A stretch of DNA of 64,000 bases from Solenopsis invicta (GCF_016802725.1 NC_052677.1:16728329-16792328); one strand, 5' to 3'; counted from the first letter of the stretch, positions 12,004 through 24,070 are shown. The notes: a model not told the origin generated them from the sequence alone. Numbers and translations: made by a program.

Positions 12004-15000
12004 TCATCGTAAGCCTATTCTCTCAAGATATTTGCAAAATCTCTCGATGAACACTTTTTCTTGTGGGCGCTTGACTGCCACCTCAATGATATTGATGCTG
12101 GCGGTGCAAAAGGACTTGACGAGCATCACGTGTGCTGCCATTAACAGGTCGTCGTCAGTGGTGAAACGTTTGTCGCGAAGAAGCGGCGCGAGCGATGGCT
12201 CGTCGTGGCATTGAGCGTCCCAGAAATCGTCCTCGCGGTAACAGGCATGTTTCGCGTACGTGGCGGTGAGAACGGCGATCAGGTATGCCAGGAACCTGCG
12301 GTGGCACCACAACGTCTCGTGATTGTCGTACAAGGTGATGGACTGCTCGTTGTGCAAGCACTCTTCCGTCCAGTATGACAGCGCCGCTAGGTAACACCTG
12401 AGTTTGCGGATGTCGGTGGTCGAGTAACCGTGATCGCGCTCGAGATGTGCGACCTCGCGAATACGTTCCAGTAACGTCCGTTCGTCGTCGTCGAGCTCAT
12501 GGCGACCCATGTAGAGGAACGAACCGTCGTGCCTGAACGCGCGATAACCGGAGTTGTCGTGCGTCTCCCTACCCGAGGAGACCACCGCCAGGATGTACTT
12601 TCGCAGCAGGAACTGCCGATAGGAATACGCACTATGGTCGGACACGTGCTGCCGGCACCAAATAAGCGTGTTCATCCATTCGCTGTCGAAACTGAGACGC
12701 CGTAGACCACGGGACTCGAACAGGGTCACCAAGTGCCGTCGATAGCTCCACGCGTGATAGTTGTTCGCGTAGCGATCAGCGCAGGTCTGCACGAGCTCGA
12801 GCTCGTCGTTGGCGAGCGCCTCGGCGACGTCTGTCCGCTCGGCATCCAGGACGAACGGCATCAGCCAACTGCGATACGAGAAAGCCTCGAAACACTTTGG
12901 CGTGTGATAGAGCACCGGCCGCGTGAAGGACAGCTCGTCGCGCGGGTCTAGCCTGCCGGCGCGTACCAATTCCCTCCGCATATTCCAGAACATGGTCACA
13001 CTCGGATTGAACAGCAGAGCACCCAGCAGCCATCTCACCACGGTGCTGGGTTCCTCGCGCCGCTGATGACGCGTCCGCCGATACTCCAGTAGCCGGCGAT
13101 ACGTATAGATGTAGAGCGGCTGAACGCACCACGACGCCAGACCCAAGCTGTCCTCCTGATGAAACACCGCCTGATGAAACACCGGCGATCGGTTCTCGCT
13201 GTCCTCCATTGGCAGGATCACGAAGCTCCTTCTAAGGAGACAGAAAAGTCGCGACCGTAAAATTATCATTTCGCTTTGAGCTTATATGGATACAAAAAAA
13301 AATGTCTGTACATTCTTTAAGGTGAGACTCTTAAGAGGACATATATATCTAGATGGATCAAAACAAGACGTAACTTGTGAATCTTGTGTGGAAAAACAGA
13401 AAAGCCATAAAGAAATCCTGCTCATTTCAATATAAAAATTATACTCTTTCTATTTTAAATTTTAACAAAAGTAACATAAGATGACATCTCTATTCAAGTT
13501 TTTCTAAACCATGTTTTTAAAAAAAAATGGCGTTTGCGATGACCACTGTTGTTCCTACAACTCATCAGAAAGCAAAATGACACAAACTTTACATACAAAG
13601 TTCTAAATTCTATAAAATCGTGATAGCTGAAACCATAATATTGATATGAATAGTCGAATGATTATGATGATTTTCTAAATTTTAAATTTCTTATAGAGAA
13701 TCTTAAATAAGAGATTCTCTGTTTTCATTGCGTATATATGTATGTATGCGAGTTTTTTGCGAGCTGCAAATTAGTGTCCCGAAGCTAATTCGTCATATCG
13801 CGGGAATTATATAAAACCTGTTATGTAAAATAGTGCTATAAGTAATTATGCACATACGACGTACGAGAAAACTTAATAATCACATGTGCTCGTATGAGAG
13901 TTCCCGTACAAGTGCTGATAGTCAAAGGAGAATAAAAACCGGGTGAAGACACGTGAGAAAGTGTTTTTTTTTTTTCGGTCTGTGATCGCCGACACAAAAA
14001 CCGAAACCGATAAAAATAAACGGGCAATTAAAACCAAATGCGTTACGCAAGTGGAATTAAAGATCGTAAACAAAGCGCGATTATTAGCACTCGATGCTCC
14101 CCGGATGGCGCTACTTTACGAGCGCCGGACGCGGCCGATTATTTATCACATACGATTGTCCGCGTCTCTGTCGCACACATCTACATTTTTTTGTATCTGT
14201 TTTTTCTGCCCTAATCATAGTCGCGAATGGGAATTTATTTTGCTCTTGAGCTCGACAAAACCGAGATAACGAGATTAACGGGCGTTTTCGGCACGAAAAT
14301 AATTGGGACCGCGACGGTTTTAACGAGCTTCCATATTTATACAGCATTTAAAAAATCTCACTCACAGCAACACGTGTCTCGAATTAAAGGGATAAAATGT
14401 AAAACAGGACGTTAATAATGCTCGGTCGTTACTCTTTACACACGTTTTGTGTTAAGCCCAGGCTTAAGAAAACTGGTTTTAATTATTCCTCAGAACAATT
14501 CGAATAAGTCATAAGAGTGCCGACCGTAATTTTCCGACCTCTATGTTACACCTAAATTTTATTACACCGTAATCTCGCGGAATAAAAGAAATTGCGCGTG
14601 CGAAAGGAATTCAAATAATTTGTTCGGATCTAAAAGCGAAGGAAGAGAAATATCCGTCGTTCATTTATATCGGTGTGGTTTCCTCAACCATCCATCTTCA
14701 ACACGAGTGACAGGTTTCTTTTCTTCGAAATACTACGAATATTGGGATAAATAACGGTCTTTATCTCCTTCCTAAAAAAAAGTTTGGCATTTAAAGAACA
14801 TGTTTACATTGGCAGACTCAGTTCAAGCTTGAATTACCAGAATTTCAGAAAACTATCTTGGATTACGCATAATAAAGTTAAAATAAAATTTTATAAGTGT
14901 ACAGCTATAAAAAAGTATTCATTTTATACATGATGGAGTGTACACATAAAATGAGTACTTTGATTCAAATAAAATTAAAAATAAAGATAAAATTAAATTT

Positions 15001-16484
15001 GTAGAGATAAAGTATTTACTTCATACATTCTATCGTGTATAAATTGAGTACTTTTTTTATAACTGTAAAACTTTTTTATCTTTATTTTTATTTAATTTGT
15101 TATTTATTCAAGAGATTTCATAAAATGTTGGAAAAAAAACGCTTTAAGCAATAATTTTGGACTAAAATGCGAGGAACACATTATATTTGCATTGAATGTT
15201 AATATTCAAACATTTTTGTAATTGTAATACTATTTTAATAATAAAAAAATTTTTTTTTCTCTATTATTGTTTCCTAATAATATAAAAATGGTACCTAATT
15301 TTTTTTTTCATAATTCTTCTATTAACCGTTTTGAAGAAATTAAAATATTGTTGTTAGGTTGTTGAAATATCGATTAGTTTAACATCTGGATAGATCTGAA
15401 GATTATTGCAACGTTAGGTTCAAAAGGGTTAAATCGAGCAATCGTGCGCGCGCGCGCACGCTTCTCTCTCAATATTTCATAGATTATGATCTAGAGTAGT
15501 GGTCAATTACGATTGAAACGTGACTCGCGATGGACTCACGCTCAACTTTGCGGCTATTACGTCGGTCGCGCCGTAACGGCGAGCGGCGTGGGCGAAAGTT
15601 CGCGCGCGCGAGATCGATCGTCGCGTTGAAATCGCGTTAAAGTCGACTTCGCGCCCTGCGAGGTTGACTATCCGCGATCGCCGGTGCATGCTTTTTTTTC
15701 TCCTTCCCTCCTTTCATCCCGCCGCCGCCCTATGCCAGAGACTCCGCCCACGCAACTGCGCGGTTAGGACCGCGGTGCGTGTTTTCGTAGCCGGTATGTG
15801 GGTGTTGCAGTGCGGGCTCCGAAACGGGGCTCTCAACGCGAGCTATTTAGGTTAGGATCCGGCTCGCTACGAGAGGTCCGCGGCGATTTTAAATCGATAA
15901 CGCGTAAATCGATAACGCGTATGTTATGGACTGCCTCGCCACACTTTATCACTCGCGTCTCCTTTTATCTAATGTCTAGAGTAATAAAATCGACGTGCGA
16001 CGTTTCGATTCGAAGAGAATAGACGAGAACACGATCGTAAAGAGCGCGCGCGAGGTGTAGAAAACATAACCGAAAAGAGCAGATCCGACGAATTGCGGGA
16101 ACGTTAACCGCAACGAGGGATCGTGACAGTCGTAACTTGCGCCGAGTTCAAAACCGCGATCATCGCGTTTATCGCATATACAGTCGGTCGTTCGATCCGC
16201 GGTGAGACGACGACGACAACGACGACGAACACGGTGTACCTCGTTGCATTTTCGACGGACGGACGGACTCTTTCGTCACTCCTCTCGGACCGATTTCGAT
16301 CTTCGGTCTGTCAGAGAGAAGGCGCGGGCAAAAACACGCCGCGGGTGGTGTCCCCGCGGGGTTTTCACCGCGCGAGGGGTAAAAGATGTGGGGAAATGTA
16401 CACTCACATGGTGGGATTCCTGCGGACGGTGTTCTCGATGTCACGGAGGATCTTCTCGGCGGCCGGGAACTCGTTGTCCACCAT
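12004..16484 (-). CDS. PTAR1: Protein prenyltransferase alpha subunit repeat-containing protein 1
   Basis: Two coding exons are joined: 16484-16408 (25 codons plus 2 nt, GTGAGT donor) and 13231-12004 (CTCCTTAG acceptor), giving about 434 aa. The phases fit exactly. The first exon encodes an N-terminal helix ending in RRNPT, which matches the vertebrate pattern of a helix ending in RRNPH before the NRSP motif. Exon 2 carries NRSPV (about residue 39), SWCV (59-62) and the prenyltransferase-alpha repeats: NPSVTMFWNMRREL (about 101-114), NYHAWSYRRHL, SDHSAYSYRQFLL and HETLWCHRRFL. The family pairs with the Rab geranylgeranyltransferase beta subunit to form GGTase-III, which lipidates the SNARE Ykt6; that is family knowledge. 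A methionine upstream of the exon 2 acceptor could be mistaken for the start, but homology supports the spliced form. A motif 1 core promoter lies just upstream of the ATG. Confidence 0.92.
13270..14901. other. PTAR1 intron 1, left part
   Basis: Non-coding intron sequence. Positions 13380-13640 resemble the element at 53.15-53.78 kb in the same orientation (shared ATGTTTT, CCTACA and AAGTTCTAAAT-like blocks). A perfect 9-bp hairpin occurs at 13695-13720 (AGAGAATCT / AGATTCTCT). Open frames at 13836-14415 on both strands mirror each other and are not supported. Confidence 0.45.
14902..15065. mobile_element. Mariner-like MITE (TA target site)
   Basis: The element is 164 bp. Its left end, CAGCTATAAAAAAGTATTC, matches the reverse complement of its right end, CAGTTATAAAAAAAGTAC, and similarity continues for about 40 bp inward (ATTTTATACATGAT versus ATTTATACACGAT). 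It is flanked on both sides by TA, the expected Tc1/mariner target duplication. It lies in PTAR1 intron 1 and has no coding capacity. Confidence 0.7.
15430..16407. promoter_or_regulatory. CpG island overlapping the PTAR1 5' end
   Basis: The GC and CpG content rises abruptly from about 15,430, starting with a GCGCGCGCGC run, and continues to about 16,920. It covers the first PTAR1 exon. On the minus strand a GTGAGT-type donor near 15,532 could mark an alternative non-coding first exon, but no acceptor can be assigned. Overlapping frames of 100-130 codons are a by-product of GC richness. Confidence 0.4.
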
Positions 16485-16541
16485 CGTGTGAGCCGCATCA
16501 CATCTCTCCCTCGTGGACGTATCAATTGACGGCGGACGCGC

Positions 16542-16552
16542 CAGTGTGACCA
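16542..16552 (-). promoter_or_regulatory. Motif 1 core promoter element of PTAR1
   Basis: On the minus strand the sequence TGGTCACACTG matches the consensus YGGTCACACTR, the Drosophila core promoter motif 1 bound by M1BP. It lies 58 bp upstream of the PTAR1 ATG on the correct strand, where the transcription start of a TATA-less housekeeping gene is expected. Confidence 0.6.
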
Positions 16553-17485
16553 CACCACCCTCGCGTCCTCACCCTCTCACTCTCTCGCCGTCGTTTTCAC
16601 CCTCTCGCTTCCCTTTCTCGCTCCCTCTTTCCTCCTGCCGCCGCAAATGGCACGTCGTCTCGTCGCGGTATATACGGCGGTGCGGCACTATGCTCTGCGG
16701 AAGCGCTGTCGGAGTGCGGTAGGTGCACGCCTGCACGCACGCACGGCTGCGCGCGACGCGAAGTCAGCCGCGAGTCGGGCCGGGCGCGCCGCTCAGGCTC
16801 GCCAACTTCACGCGACGCGGCGCGCCTCGCCGAGCGAGCGAGCGGCTACCCCACCTTCCCCTCTCCCACCATCAGCGAATTCCACTCGCACTTTTCCTGG
16901 AAATCGAGAAAATGCACATGCAATGAACGTTACAGTTTCTCATGAAAATGAATCTAGGTAACCAATGTCTCAATTAAAAATCTCATGCGGGTGTTTTATG
17001 AAAAAGCAATAATAAGTGAAATCATTTTAATTATTTCCGGTTAGCGATACCATCTCCTAAATTTATCATTATGATTGCGTTAATATATTTTATGTAAACC
17101 GGAATGGAAAATATTTATTTCAAGCTCGTTAGATCTATTGATTTCAAGGTGATTTTGAGAAACATTCGAAAATAATCGTAGAGTAAGAAACGCAGGTGCT
17201 TGAGCTGTCTATAAAATCCTAAATCTGACATGAAACGTCGACTTTAAACGCTCAATGCGAACAATTTAAAACATCATATGCCCCTAGACGATATAAACTC
17301 GAGTATAAACTTATTTTAATACTTCCCGGCATAATACTACACGACGTATTGCTTTATCATCTTCAGGAAAATTATCGCGCCACGTAAACCGTCCGACACG
17401 TCTTCATTGGATGAAGCGCGATAAAATGCTGCGAACCGTGTGGTAAGCGGACAATGCGAAGGTAAAGGATTCCAGATAATCTTAC
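16553..17485. other. CpG-rich to AT-rich spacer upstream of PTAR1
   Basis: The CpG-rich part ends near 16,920. It includes GCACGCACGCACG repeats and a pyrimidine-rich CTCTC tract. Beyond that the DNA is ordinary AT-rich sequence with no supported feature. Confidence 0.35.
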
Positions 17486-17657
17486 CGGATTCCTGATAAC
17501 GACAGTCGCGCGTATCCTGCTGCTCGCTGCGCGATAAAGAGCAGCGGCGGCTTTTGCGTTTTCCGTTTATAGATCGCGATGAAACCGTGAAATTCACGAG
17601 CTCGCAACGTCGAACGAAGGACCGCGCCGCCAACTGACTGAACACCAGTGTTGCCAA
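17486..17657 (-). other. Candidate non-coding first exon, divergent from TBCA
   Basis: On the minus strand a CpG-rich open stretch runs into a good GTAAGA donor (exon end at 17486). The frame has no ATG before the donor; the apparent start is TTG within TTGGCAACACTGG. It is therefore best read as an untranslated first exon or promoter-proximal transcript, divergent from TBCA. The partner acceptor was not found, and it cannot be tied to PTAR1. Confidence 0.25.
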
Positions 17658-17825
17658 CTATTAAATTATAAACTCCGCTTCACTGTGAAAAACTCCAGAA
17701 TATATTTTACAAAAAAAGCTAAAAATAATAAATCATTGTATAAAATTAAATATACATATCAATTTGGATCAATCCTTTTTTAATTTTTTTGCAAGTTTGC
17801 TATTTTGCTGAATATTGCGGTGAAA

Positions 17826-17833
17826 TATCGATA
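17826..17833. promoter_or_regulatory. DRE-like box TATCGATA upstream of TBCA
   Basis: A perfect TATCGATA, the DRE/DREF core promoter element of insect housekeeping genes, located 305 bp before the TBCA start codon. An ACGATATTT sequence follows 10 bp later. Confidence 0.45.
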
Positions 17834-18137
17834 CTGACATTAACGATATTTCCCCCCCTCTGCCGTCAATCGAAATTGAAATCGAGATCTCGACAAACGT
17901 CACAAGCGGTATGTCAGTGAAGTGAACACGAGCCGATACATAACCCCACGCTGCCCCACGCGTTGTGTTGTCGACTACACAATTCCATTTCTATCGACTC
18001 GTCCTTGCCTAATAAGGCAAAAAAAGAGAAATAAAGCGCGGAGACAGGTCGATCCACGCGACACGCATTTATCCGACTTCTCCCATTTTTCGACATCCCA
18101 AAGAGACGAAGCGGCCGTTCGCGTACGATTATAAATA

Positions 18138-19172
18138 ATGTCTGACCCGCGCATAAGAACGCTTAAGATTAAGACAGGAGTAGTGAAGCGCCTCGCGAAA
18201 GAGAAGGTTACGTACGAAAAAGAGGCGGCGCAGCAGCGCGAGAGGATACAAAAGTTGAAAGAGCAAGGTGAGGATCGACCTTTCAACTACGATAGAAAAG
18301 AGATACAATTCCCCTATCACGTGGTATCGAAACACTTGTCTTCTTGCTGCGTAATTTGTAGATAAGATATGCTAATATTGCAAAATACAGATTCGTTTGA
18401 TGTGTAATATTCAATACGTAATATTTAATAGACGTCTTTATAAAAATGCTAGATAATTTTGTGTCCATTGGATTAATAGATAGATTTATTCTGCGTAATT
18501 GTTAATATTTATGGCAAGGTTAGGTCCACTTTCTGCAATGTAGATTAATTTTAGACTTTAAAGATGTTTTGACTGACAATATTAGCTAAAGTATTGAAAT
18601 TTAAATACTGCAAACTCCTTAGTTTATTATTCTTTAAAATTTTTTCTAACCAAAAAATTTTAGCTGTGAATGTTTGAATTTAACAAACTTTGATTTAACT
18701 TGAGTTTCCCATTTTCTTTAGTTTATAGCTTTCCCTTTTTTTTTTAAGAATTAAAAAGGATTAAATTAAACCAAGGTTAAAATTAATCTACATTTATAAC
18801 AGGAATAAACATAAGTGAAATTTCATAAGTGTTCTTTTCCAAATGTTTTAATTGATCTATCCTTTTGATAATTTTGATGTCTCTGGAATAACATCATTAA
18901 TGAACTGTTAAACAATCTCATTAACAAAATGTATATACATTGTAGACAAAGATGGCTATGACATAAAGAAGCAAGAGGAAGTGCTTCAAGAGTCCCTTAT
19001 GATGGTACCAGACTGTCAAAGGCGTCTTGTTAAGGCATTTGAAGAACTCAAGAAGATCCTGGACACCGAGCAAGATTTAAAGGAAATTGAAGACTATATC
19101 GAGGCTGAGAAAGTGCTGCAGGAAGCAGAGGAACAATTGCCAAAGGAAGGGGACATCTTGCAGATGTGTTAA
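18138..19172 (+). CDS. TBCA: Tubulin-specific chaperone A (tubulin-binding cofactor A)
   Basis: Two exons, 18138-18267 and 18946-19172, give 118 aa; GTGAGG donor and TGTAG acceptor join in phase 1. TBCA captures beta-tubulin released from the TRiC chaperonin and passes it along the tubulin-folding pathway in the cytosol. The N-terminus (RIRTLKIKTGVVKRLAKEK) and the block DGYDIKKQEEVLQES-MMVPDCQRRL are diagnostic. The protein is almost entirely helical with long charged stretches, as in the known three-helix bundle. The length is close to the usual 105-115 aa, with a slightly longer acidic C-terminus. The intron is 678 bp. The stop codon lies only 192 bp before the PDCD7 start on the same strand, so the two genes are packed very tightly. 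Confidence 0.96.
18268..18945 (+). other. TBCA intron 1
   Basis: AT-rich intron with a canonical GT-AG boundary. Nothing else is recognised in it. Confidence 0.8.
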
Positions 19173-19364
19173 AAAAAAAGTGCTCGCCGATAACTTTCGC
19201 TAAATTATTTTTTTAATATTATCTAACATATTTTTTTTTCTTACCTTTACTAACCTTTTACGATTGATTAATTTTACACTTACTATTATAGTAAGTATAG
19301 AAACTATTAGTCTAAGCCTTTTTTTGTTATCGTTCTCACTTGGATGCACATATATTAAACAAAT

Positions 19365-20891
19365 ATGTACAGTGATCAGTCTTTCCAGCAAAATGCTGGA
19401 CAAACGTATGACAATGTGCATTTTAACATGTATTATCCGATAACTCAGCAACCATTCGCATATGACGTGAATTATGGTGGAAATACATATTATAATGTTT
19501 ATCCAAGCCATGTAACATGTGATAACACTACTGTTAATAATGCGACGTCAATCGATAGAATAAGAACGAGACAGCAAGATGAAAAGGCCATTGAACAGTT
19601 CCTCCAAGAGGCAGAATGGGTGGTTCCTGCCAAAAGCAAACAGAAAGAGCCGTCTAAGATCGCGGCCGTTAAGAATGCATTGATATCAGTGGCCAAGTTG
19701 AACGAACAACTTGAGGCTGTTTACGCGGAACTCAGGAACAACGTTAATTTACCAGAAGCGCAATGGCAAGAGAAGGTCAGTGCCTGTAACGCTGCAAAAT
19801 ACGAAATCTGCGAAATATTAAAACCCATAAAAGATGAGGGTTTTTTGAATAAAATTAAGAACAATTTAGAGAAACGCAAGAAAAAGCGTACGAGACAGCG
19901 GCTTAGAAGAATGGAATGGAAAAAGGAAAAGTTAATGAAAGAAGAACGAAAAGCAAAATTACATGAAGAGGCTGACGCGTGGATCCGAAAGGAGCAAGAG
20001 CAAGCAGTGATCGAGCGGGAAAAACAAGATGAAAACTTGCGCAAAGACGCGGATATGGTTTTATCCGATGTTCGAAGCAAGAGGAACGATACACGGAAGT
20101 ATCTAGGGATTTTGCAAGAACTACAGAACTTACGAAGAATCAAGATGAATATCGCTCGAGCAAGGGGCGAGAAATTGTCCTCAGCAGTTGAAGAAGCATT
20201 CAATGATACCATCGGTAGTGTTTTATTGTTTTAAATCATTATGTTTAAATTTCTTTCATGATAAACTTTTCAAAATGCAAGACAAAAATAGGCACATTAA
20301 TAAACGTAATTAATTTAATTTTAATAATAAAAAATATAAACTGCTATTAATAGTAGTTTAATAGTAAACCGATGATAAATTATGCTTTGCCTTTTTCACA
20401 CAAAAATATGACGTAATATATATTATAACTTATTATTCCATTTTCAATAATGAATGTATGTGTTACAGCTAAATTGACAGAACAGTGGACTACTTTGGAT
20501 CGTGATTATGCAACAGAAGAACAGGAATTAAAATTAATGCTAAAAACGGACAATGAAAAAAGGATCGAAAAACAAACGAAAAATTTCTTTGATGATTGGG
20601 AGAATGTACTATTTGGGACAAATATATTGGCTGCTGAACAATCTTATAAAGATGTGGATGGTTTTGTTATGATTCGGTATGTTTTTGATTTTGAGACAAT
20701 TAATTTTAGATATATCAGTTTTTCTTCCATCAAGAAAATTATTTTCTTTTTTACATTTCAGTGCTGCCTGGGATAAATTCATCAGTTCGGAAAATGATGC
20801 AACAACGATTCCAATTGGATGGATAGTGCCTGAAAAACCATCTTCTGCTGCTTGGCAAAAATGTCTCAATAAGGAGACTTCTCGAAATTGA
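19365..20891 (+). CDS. PDCD7: Programmed cell death protein 7 / U11-U12 snRNP 59 kDa protein
   Basis: Three exons (19365-20214, 20469-20676, 20762-20891) join in phase to give 395 aa. PDCD7 is the U11/U12-59K component of the minor spliceosome, which binds U11-35K and helps recognise U12-type introns. The N-terminus is Tyr/Gln/Asn-rich and low in complexity. A long basic coiled coil follows (about residues 80-270), with the KKKRTRQRLRRMEWKKEKL cluster. The C-terminal domain carries the conserved pattern LxxxWxxxDRDYxxEEQELKxML, an acidic DDWENVLFG stretch and the AAWDKF...IPIGWIVPEKPSSAAW terminus, as in the vertebrate protein. It is shorter than the human protein because the proline-rich N-terminal extension is absent. 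All three of its splice boundaries look U2-type. An AATAAA signal follows the stop. Confidence 0.93.
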
Positions 20892-20921
20892 AATAACGTG
20901 TTAATTTAAGTTTACTTCAAA

Positions 20922-20927
20922 AATAAA
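20922..20927 (+). promoter_or_regulatory. PDCD7 polyadenylation signal AATAAA
   Basis: A canonical AATAAA hexamer 31 bp after the PDCD7 stop codon. The convergent UTP15 gene ends at 21194, so the 3' ends of the two genes lie within about 270 bp. Confidence 0.6.
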
Positions 20928-21193
20928 GAACAATTTGCTAGAATATTTTTAATTAAGTCGCGCAATGTATACATTACGATAAAGTTTTTCACTATACTTT
21001 TGCAAAAATTGTCATATGTACGAAAGAAATATTATTTTAATTGAAGAACTCAATTTGTTATTCTTCACTTATTCATTGAGATAAAAGTATGGCTTGTTTA
21101 CTTCAAGAAATTTAATATTAATGTAATGTAAAATTATGTACAAAGAATTATTTTACAATTGTATAATATTTTATAAGTTAAACTATGTTACCT

Positions 21194-22376
21194 TTAAACT
21201 ATGTTCAAGATAATATTACGTTCTGTTTGAGCGGCGTTTGATGGTTCCAAGCTTTGACTCTCTTTTAAAGTAGGCAAAGAAGACGTTTCAGCGCCAGACA
21301 AAATCGTCTGCATTGAACCTTGCAATTGCGTCAAGGCTAGAATTAACTGCTCTTCTTCCTGTAACTTTTGCGACAGTATAGCGAACGTTTTACGTACTTC
21401 CTCCGACAGTTCGTCCAAATGATCCTCGTATACGTCTAACAAAAAAGATCTTATTAATGAAAAAAAAAAAAACACGAGACTGTAAAGAGAGAGAAAAATC
21501 TAAAAAAGAAATATTTAAAACTTACCTAACAATACGTTTGCTACGTGCACCAATACTCTTCCAAAACGGATGCTACCGATGTATTTATTTAAAAACTTGA
21601 TAATATTAACTAGTGATTTGCCGTTTCTACCAGCCAGAGCTCGTCTTAAGCCCTCGCGCCTAATAAGTTCCTGTGTAAGCGCCACGGTAACGTGCGGCAT
21701 TTTGTTGACTACGTAATTCATCATGACACAGTCGAGCGCTTTGCTATATTGAAACTTTCGCAAGCAAGTATCGTGCTTGCTCATTATATCTTTAACTTCT
21801 TGATGCACGACCACATCGATACTCCGAACATGCAGATTTTCGCCCGCATGCCTGTATGATACCTTCTTGCGTTTCGGTTTTATCACGTCTTTTACGTCTT
21901 CCTCGCGTCTTCTAACGGAAATCAAACCATCTACCATACCGGCTACGACAGTCTCGTCACCTGCCTACAATTTAATGTTAATACATTCTATTTGCTTACA
22001 TCAATTTTTATAAACCGTCGGGTTCAATAACAGTGATGATCAGTTAAAATATAAAAGAGAGCAGATTTTAACATGTAATAGCAAAAAAACTTTCTTACAC
22101 TAATTCCTATGCTGAGAACCGCATTAGGATAGTCCAAAGCATGAAGGGTTTTATATGTTCCAGCATCATAAATTTTAACATGCCTATCTAATGAACCAGA
22201 CATTATTCTATGACCATTAGAGGCGATTTTCAAACAAGTTACAGTTTTATGATGTTGTGTGATTTTTGCGAGCAATTTACCACCCGCGAGGGCATCCCAT
22301 ACTTTGATGTCTGTTCCACCTTGAAATTATAAAAAAATAATACAAATTTTTATACATAAAATACTACTTATATAAA

Positions 22377-22415
<39 letters not shown>

Positions 22416-23964
22416 TGTTAAATTATTATACATATTATGTGCAAAAAACATGCAAAACTGTACAGAAAAAATTGTCTAACTACATATAAACATATATAAA
22501 ATAATCAAATAATAGATATTATACCTGCAGACAAGAATATTCCTCCAGTTGGCAAGAAGAGTAAACTTTCCACTGGTGCATCATGATTAACACTGAGTAT
22601 CTTTTTATTCGTCCTAGCATCATACATATTTACAATCTTGTCATATCCACCAGATAGCAACACATCAGTGGACACGGGACTCACTGTGCCAGCTCTGACA
22701 TAATCCGTATGTTCATTGAAGCTTATCAATTGCTTTTCGCTAGGTATGTCCCATAATGCTACAGTCTTATCATCTGAGAATGAAGCGATATGAAGATCGT
22801 CGGCTGTGAAGAAAACTCTATGCACTGCAGCCTTGTGTCCAGAAAAGAGCCTCAACATGCTATTTGAACCAATGTTGAAGAGTCTGACCACTGCTTCCTC
22901 TCCACCGACACACAGCAGCTTGCCATCCCTACGAAAGCAACCTCCGTATGCAGCTTCCTTGAACCTGCTATAAGTTTTTGTAACCAGTTTGGTAATAGGA
23001 TTATACAATTGTACTCGTACTGAGCAGGTCACGGCAAAATAATGCGGTTCTACTGGTGAGAAATCAATATAGTCTATTGGACCAAATTCCTTTATTAAAA
23101 CAGGAGGCTGTAAATACATAATTACAATAAATAATTTATCATTCTCTAAATATACAATTTTAATAAATATATAAGTTAGAAATTAAATATTTACAAAGTA
23201 TCTCTGTACACATAATTTGACAATTTTATCTTAGAATTTATTTTCTTTATCCTGCAAATTCCTGTAAATTTCCATTGCAGCAGTATTGTTTGTTTTCTTA
23301 GGAATTACTCTTTGTAATAAAAAGAATACTATAGTATGTACTCTCTTGCAGACTTTCTTTTTGAATTATGTTGTAAAAATTAATTATTACAAAATACAAA
23401 ACTGTATTATAAAAACTGCTATACCAGATCAGGTAGAAGACACTTTCTAATTTTACTCTTAAGTTTTGTTTAAGAAATATTATTTAAAAACAAAAATTGC
23501 CAGCATAAGTAACTATATATTGATGTTTTATAATTACATTAGTATCATAAATAGTTAGACTACTCAGTGTTTGATTTAAGATTTTAGTTAACTCTGACTT
23601 ATTATACATTTAAAGGCAATAGTTTATAAGTGAATCAATAATGTTGAGTAAAGCCAATGCATTTTAACTCAGATTGATGCTACTGAAAAAGAAAACTAAT
23701 AGAATATTCTATAAATGAGATTTTTCTTTCTTTTTTTTTTATTATATCATTAAAGAACATAAATGCTAAGATAAAATGTAACAACTTGTGTTATAAATTT
23801 TTTATAGGTTATGTATGGCACACGTGGGGACATCAACAAATATCTCGAATCATTTAAGCCCTAAATATACATACCGTATATTTTTTCCAGTATATATTAT
23901 CTTCGGTTAATTCCGGTCCTGTTCTGGCAAATACTTTGGTATTTATTTTTTTGAACGACGTCAT
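21194..23964 (-). CDS. UTP15: U3 small nucleolar RNA-associated protein 15 (WD40 protein of the SSU processome)
   Basis: Five exons on the minus strand (23964-23875, 23107-22525, 22319-22099, 21964-21526, 21435-21194) join in phase to give 524 aa, close to the 518 aa of human UTP15. UTP15 is part of the t-UTP/UTP-A complex, which binds nascent pre-18S rRNA and supports rDNA transcription in the nucleolus. Residues about 35-310 form WD40 repeats, with SGHKAAVHRVFF, DDKTVALWDI, HTDYVRAG, SGGYDKIVNMYDART, KVWDALAGG, HHKTVTCLKI and SGSLDRHVKIYD visible. The C-terminal UTP15_C domain (about 345-500) includes KFQYSKALDCVM, ELIRREGLRRALAGR and IRFGRVLVHVAN. The N-terminal exon matches the family order ending in the W-K/N-Y motif before the PPVLIKEFG segment. 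Intron 2 contains a TA microsatellite. Confidence 0.96.
22382..22413. repeat. TA microsatellite in UTP15 intron 2
   Basis: An uninterrupted (AT)16-type tract inside the 205-bp intron between UTP15 exons 2 and 3. Confidence 0.9.
23108..23874 (-). other. UTP15 intron 1
   Basis: AT-rich intron of 767 bp with a GTATGT donor and TTACAG acceptor on the minus strand. No other feature is recognised. Confidence 0.8.
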
Positions 23965-24070
23965 CTTTTTAAAGTTATTAACAAATCTACAAAAACAATT
24001 CAAAATGAACGCACGAAAGGCTTTACGTCACGTTCACACTTAAAACATTCAGACTGTACGTAATAAACGA

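Noticed and set aside
11637..12214. Frames with Ser/Leu or Arg/Glu repeats around 11.8 kb
   Set aside because: These are translations of the GA microsatellite, and partly antisense to PTAR1.
12155..13132. Additional frames inside PTAR1 exon 2 on both strands
   Set aside because: They are shadows of the genuine PTAR1 frame, which carries the conserved motifs.
17337..17657. 106-codon minus-strand protein starting MATLVF
   Set aside because: The start codon is TTG rather than ATG, no ATG precedes the donor at 17,485, and the second half reads through the GTAAGA donor.
19499..20212. Long minus-strand frames opposite PDCD7
   Set aside because: They are antisense shadows of PDCD7 exon 1; their Ser/Phe/Cys-rich composition reflects the complement of a Lys/Glu-rich coiled coil.
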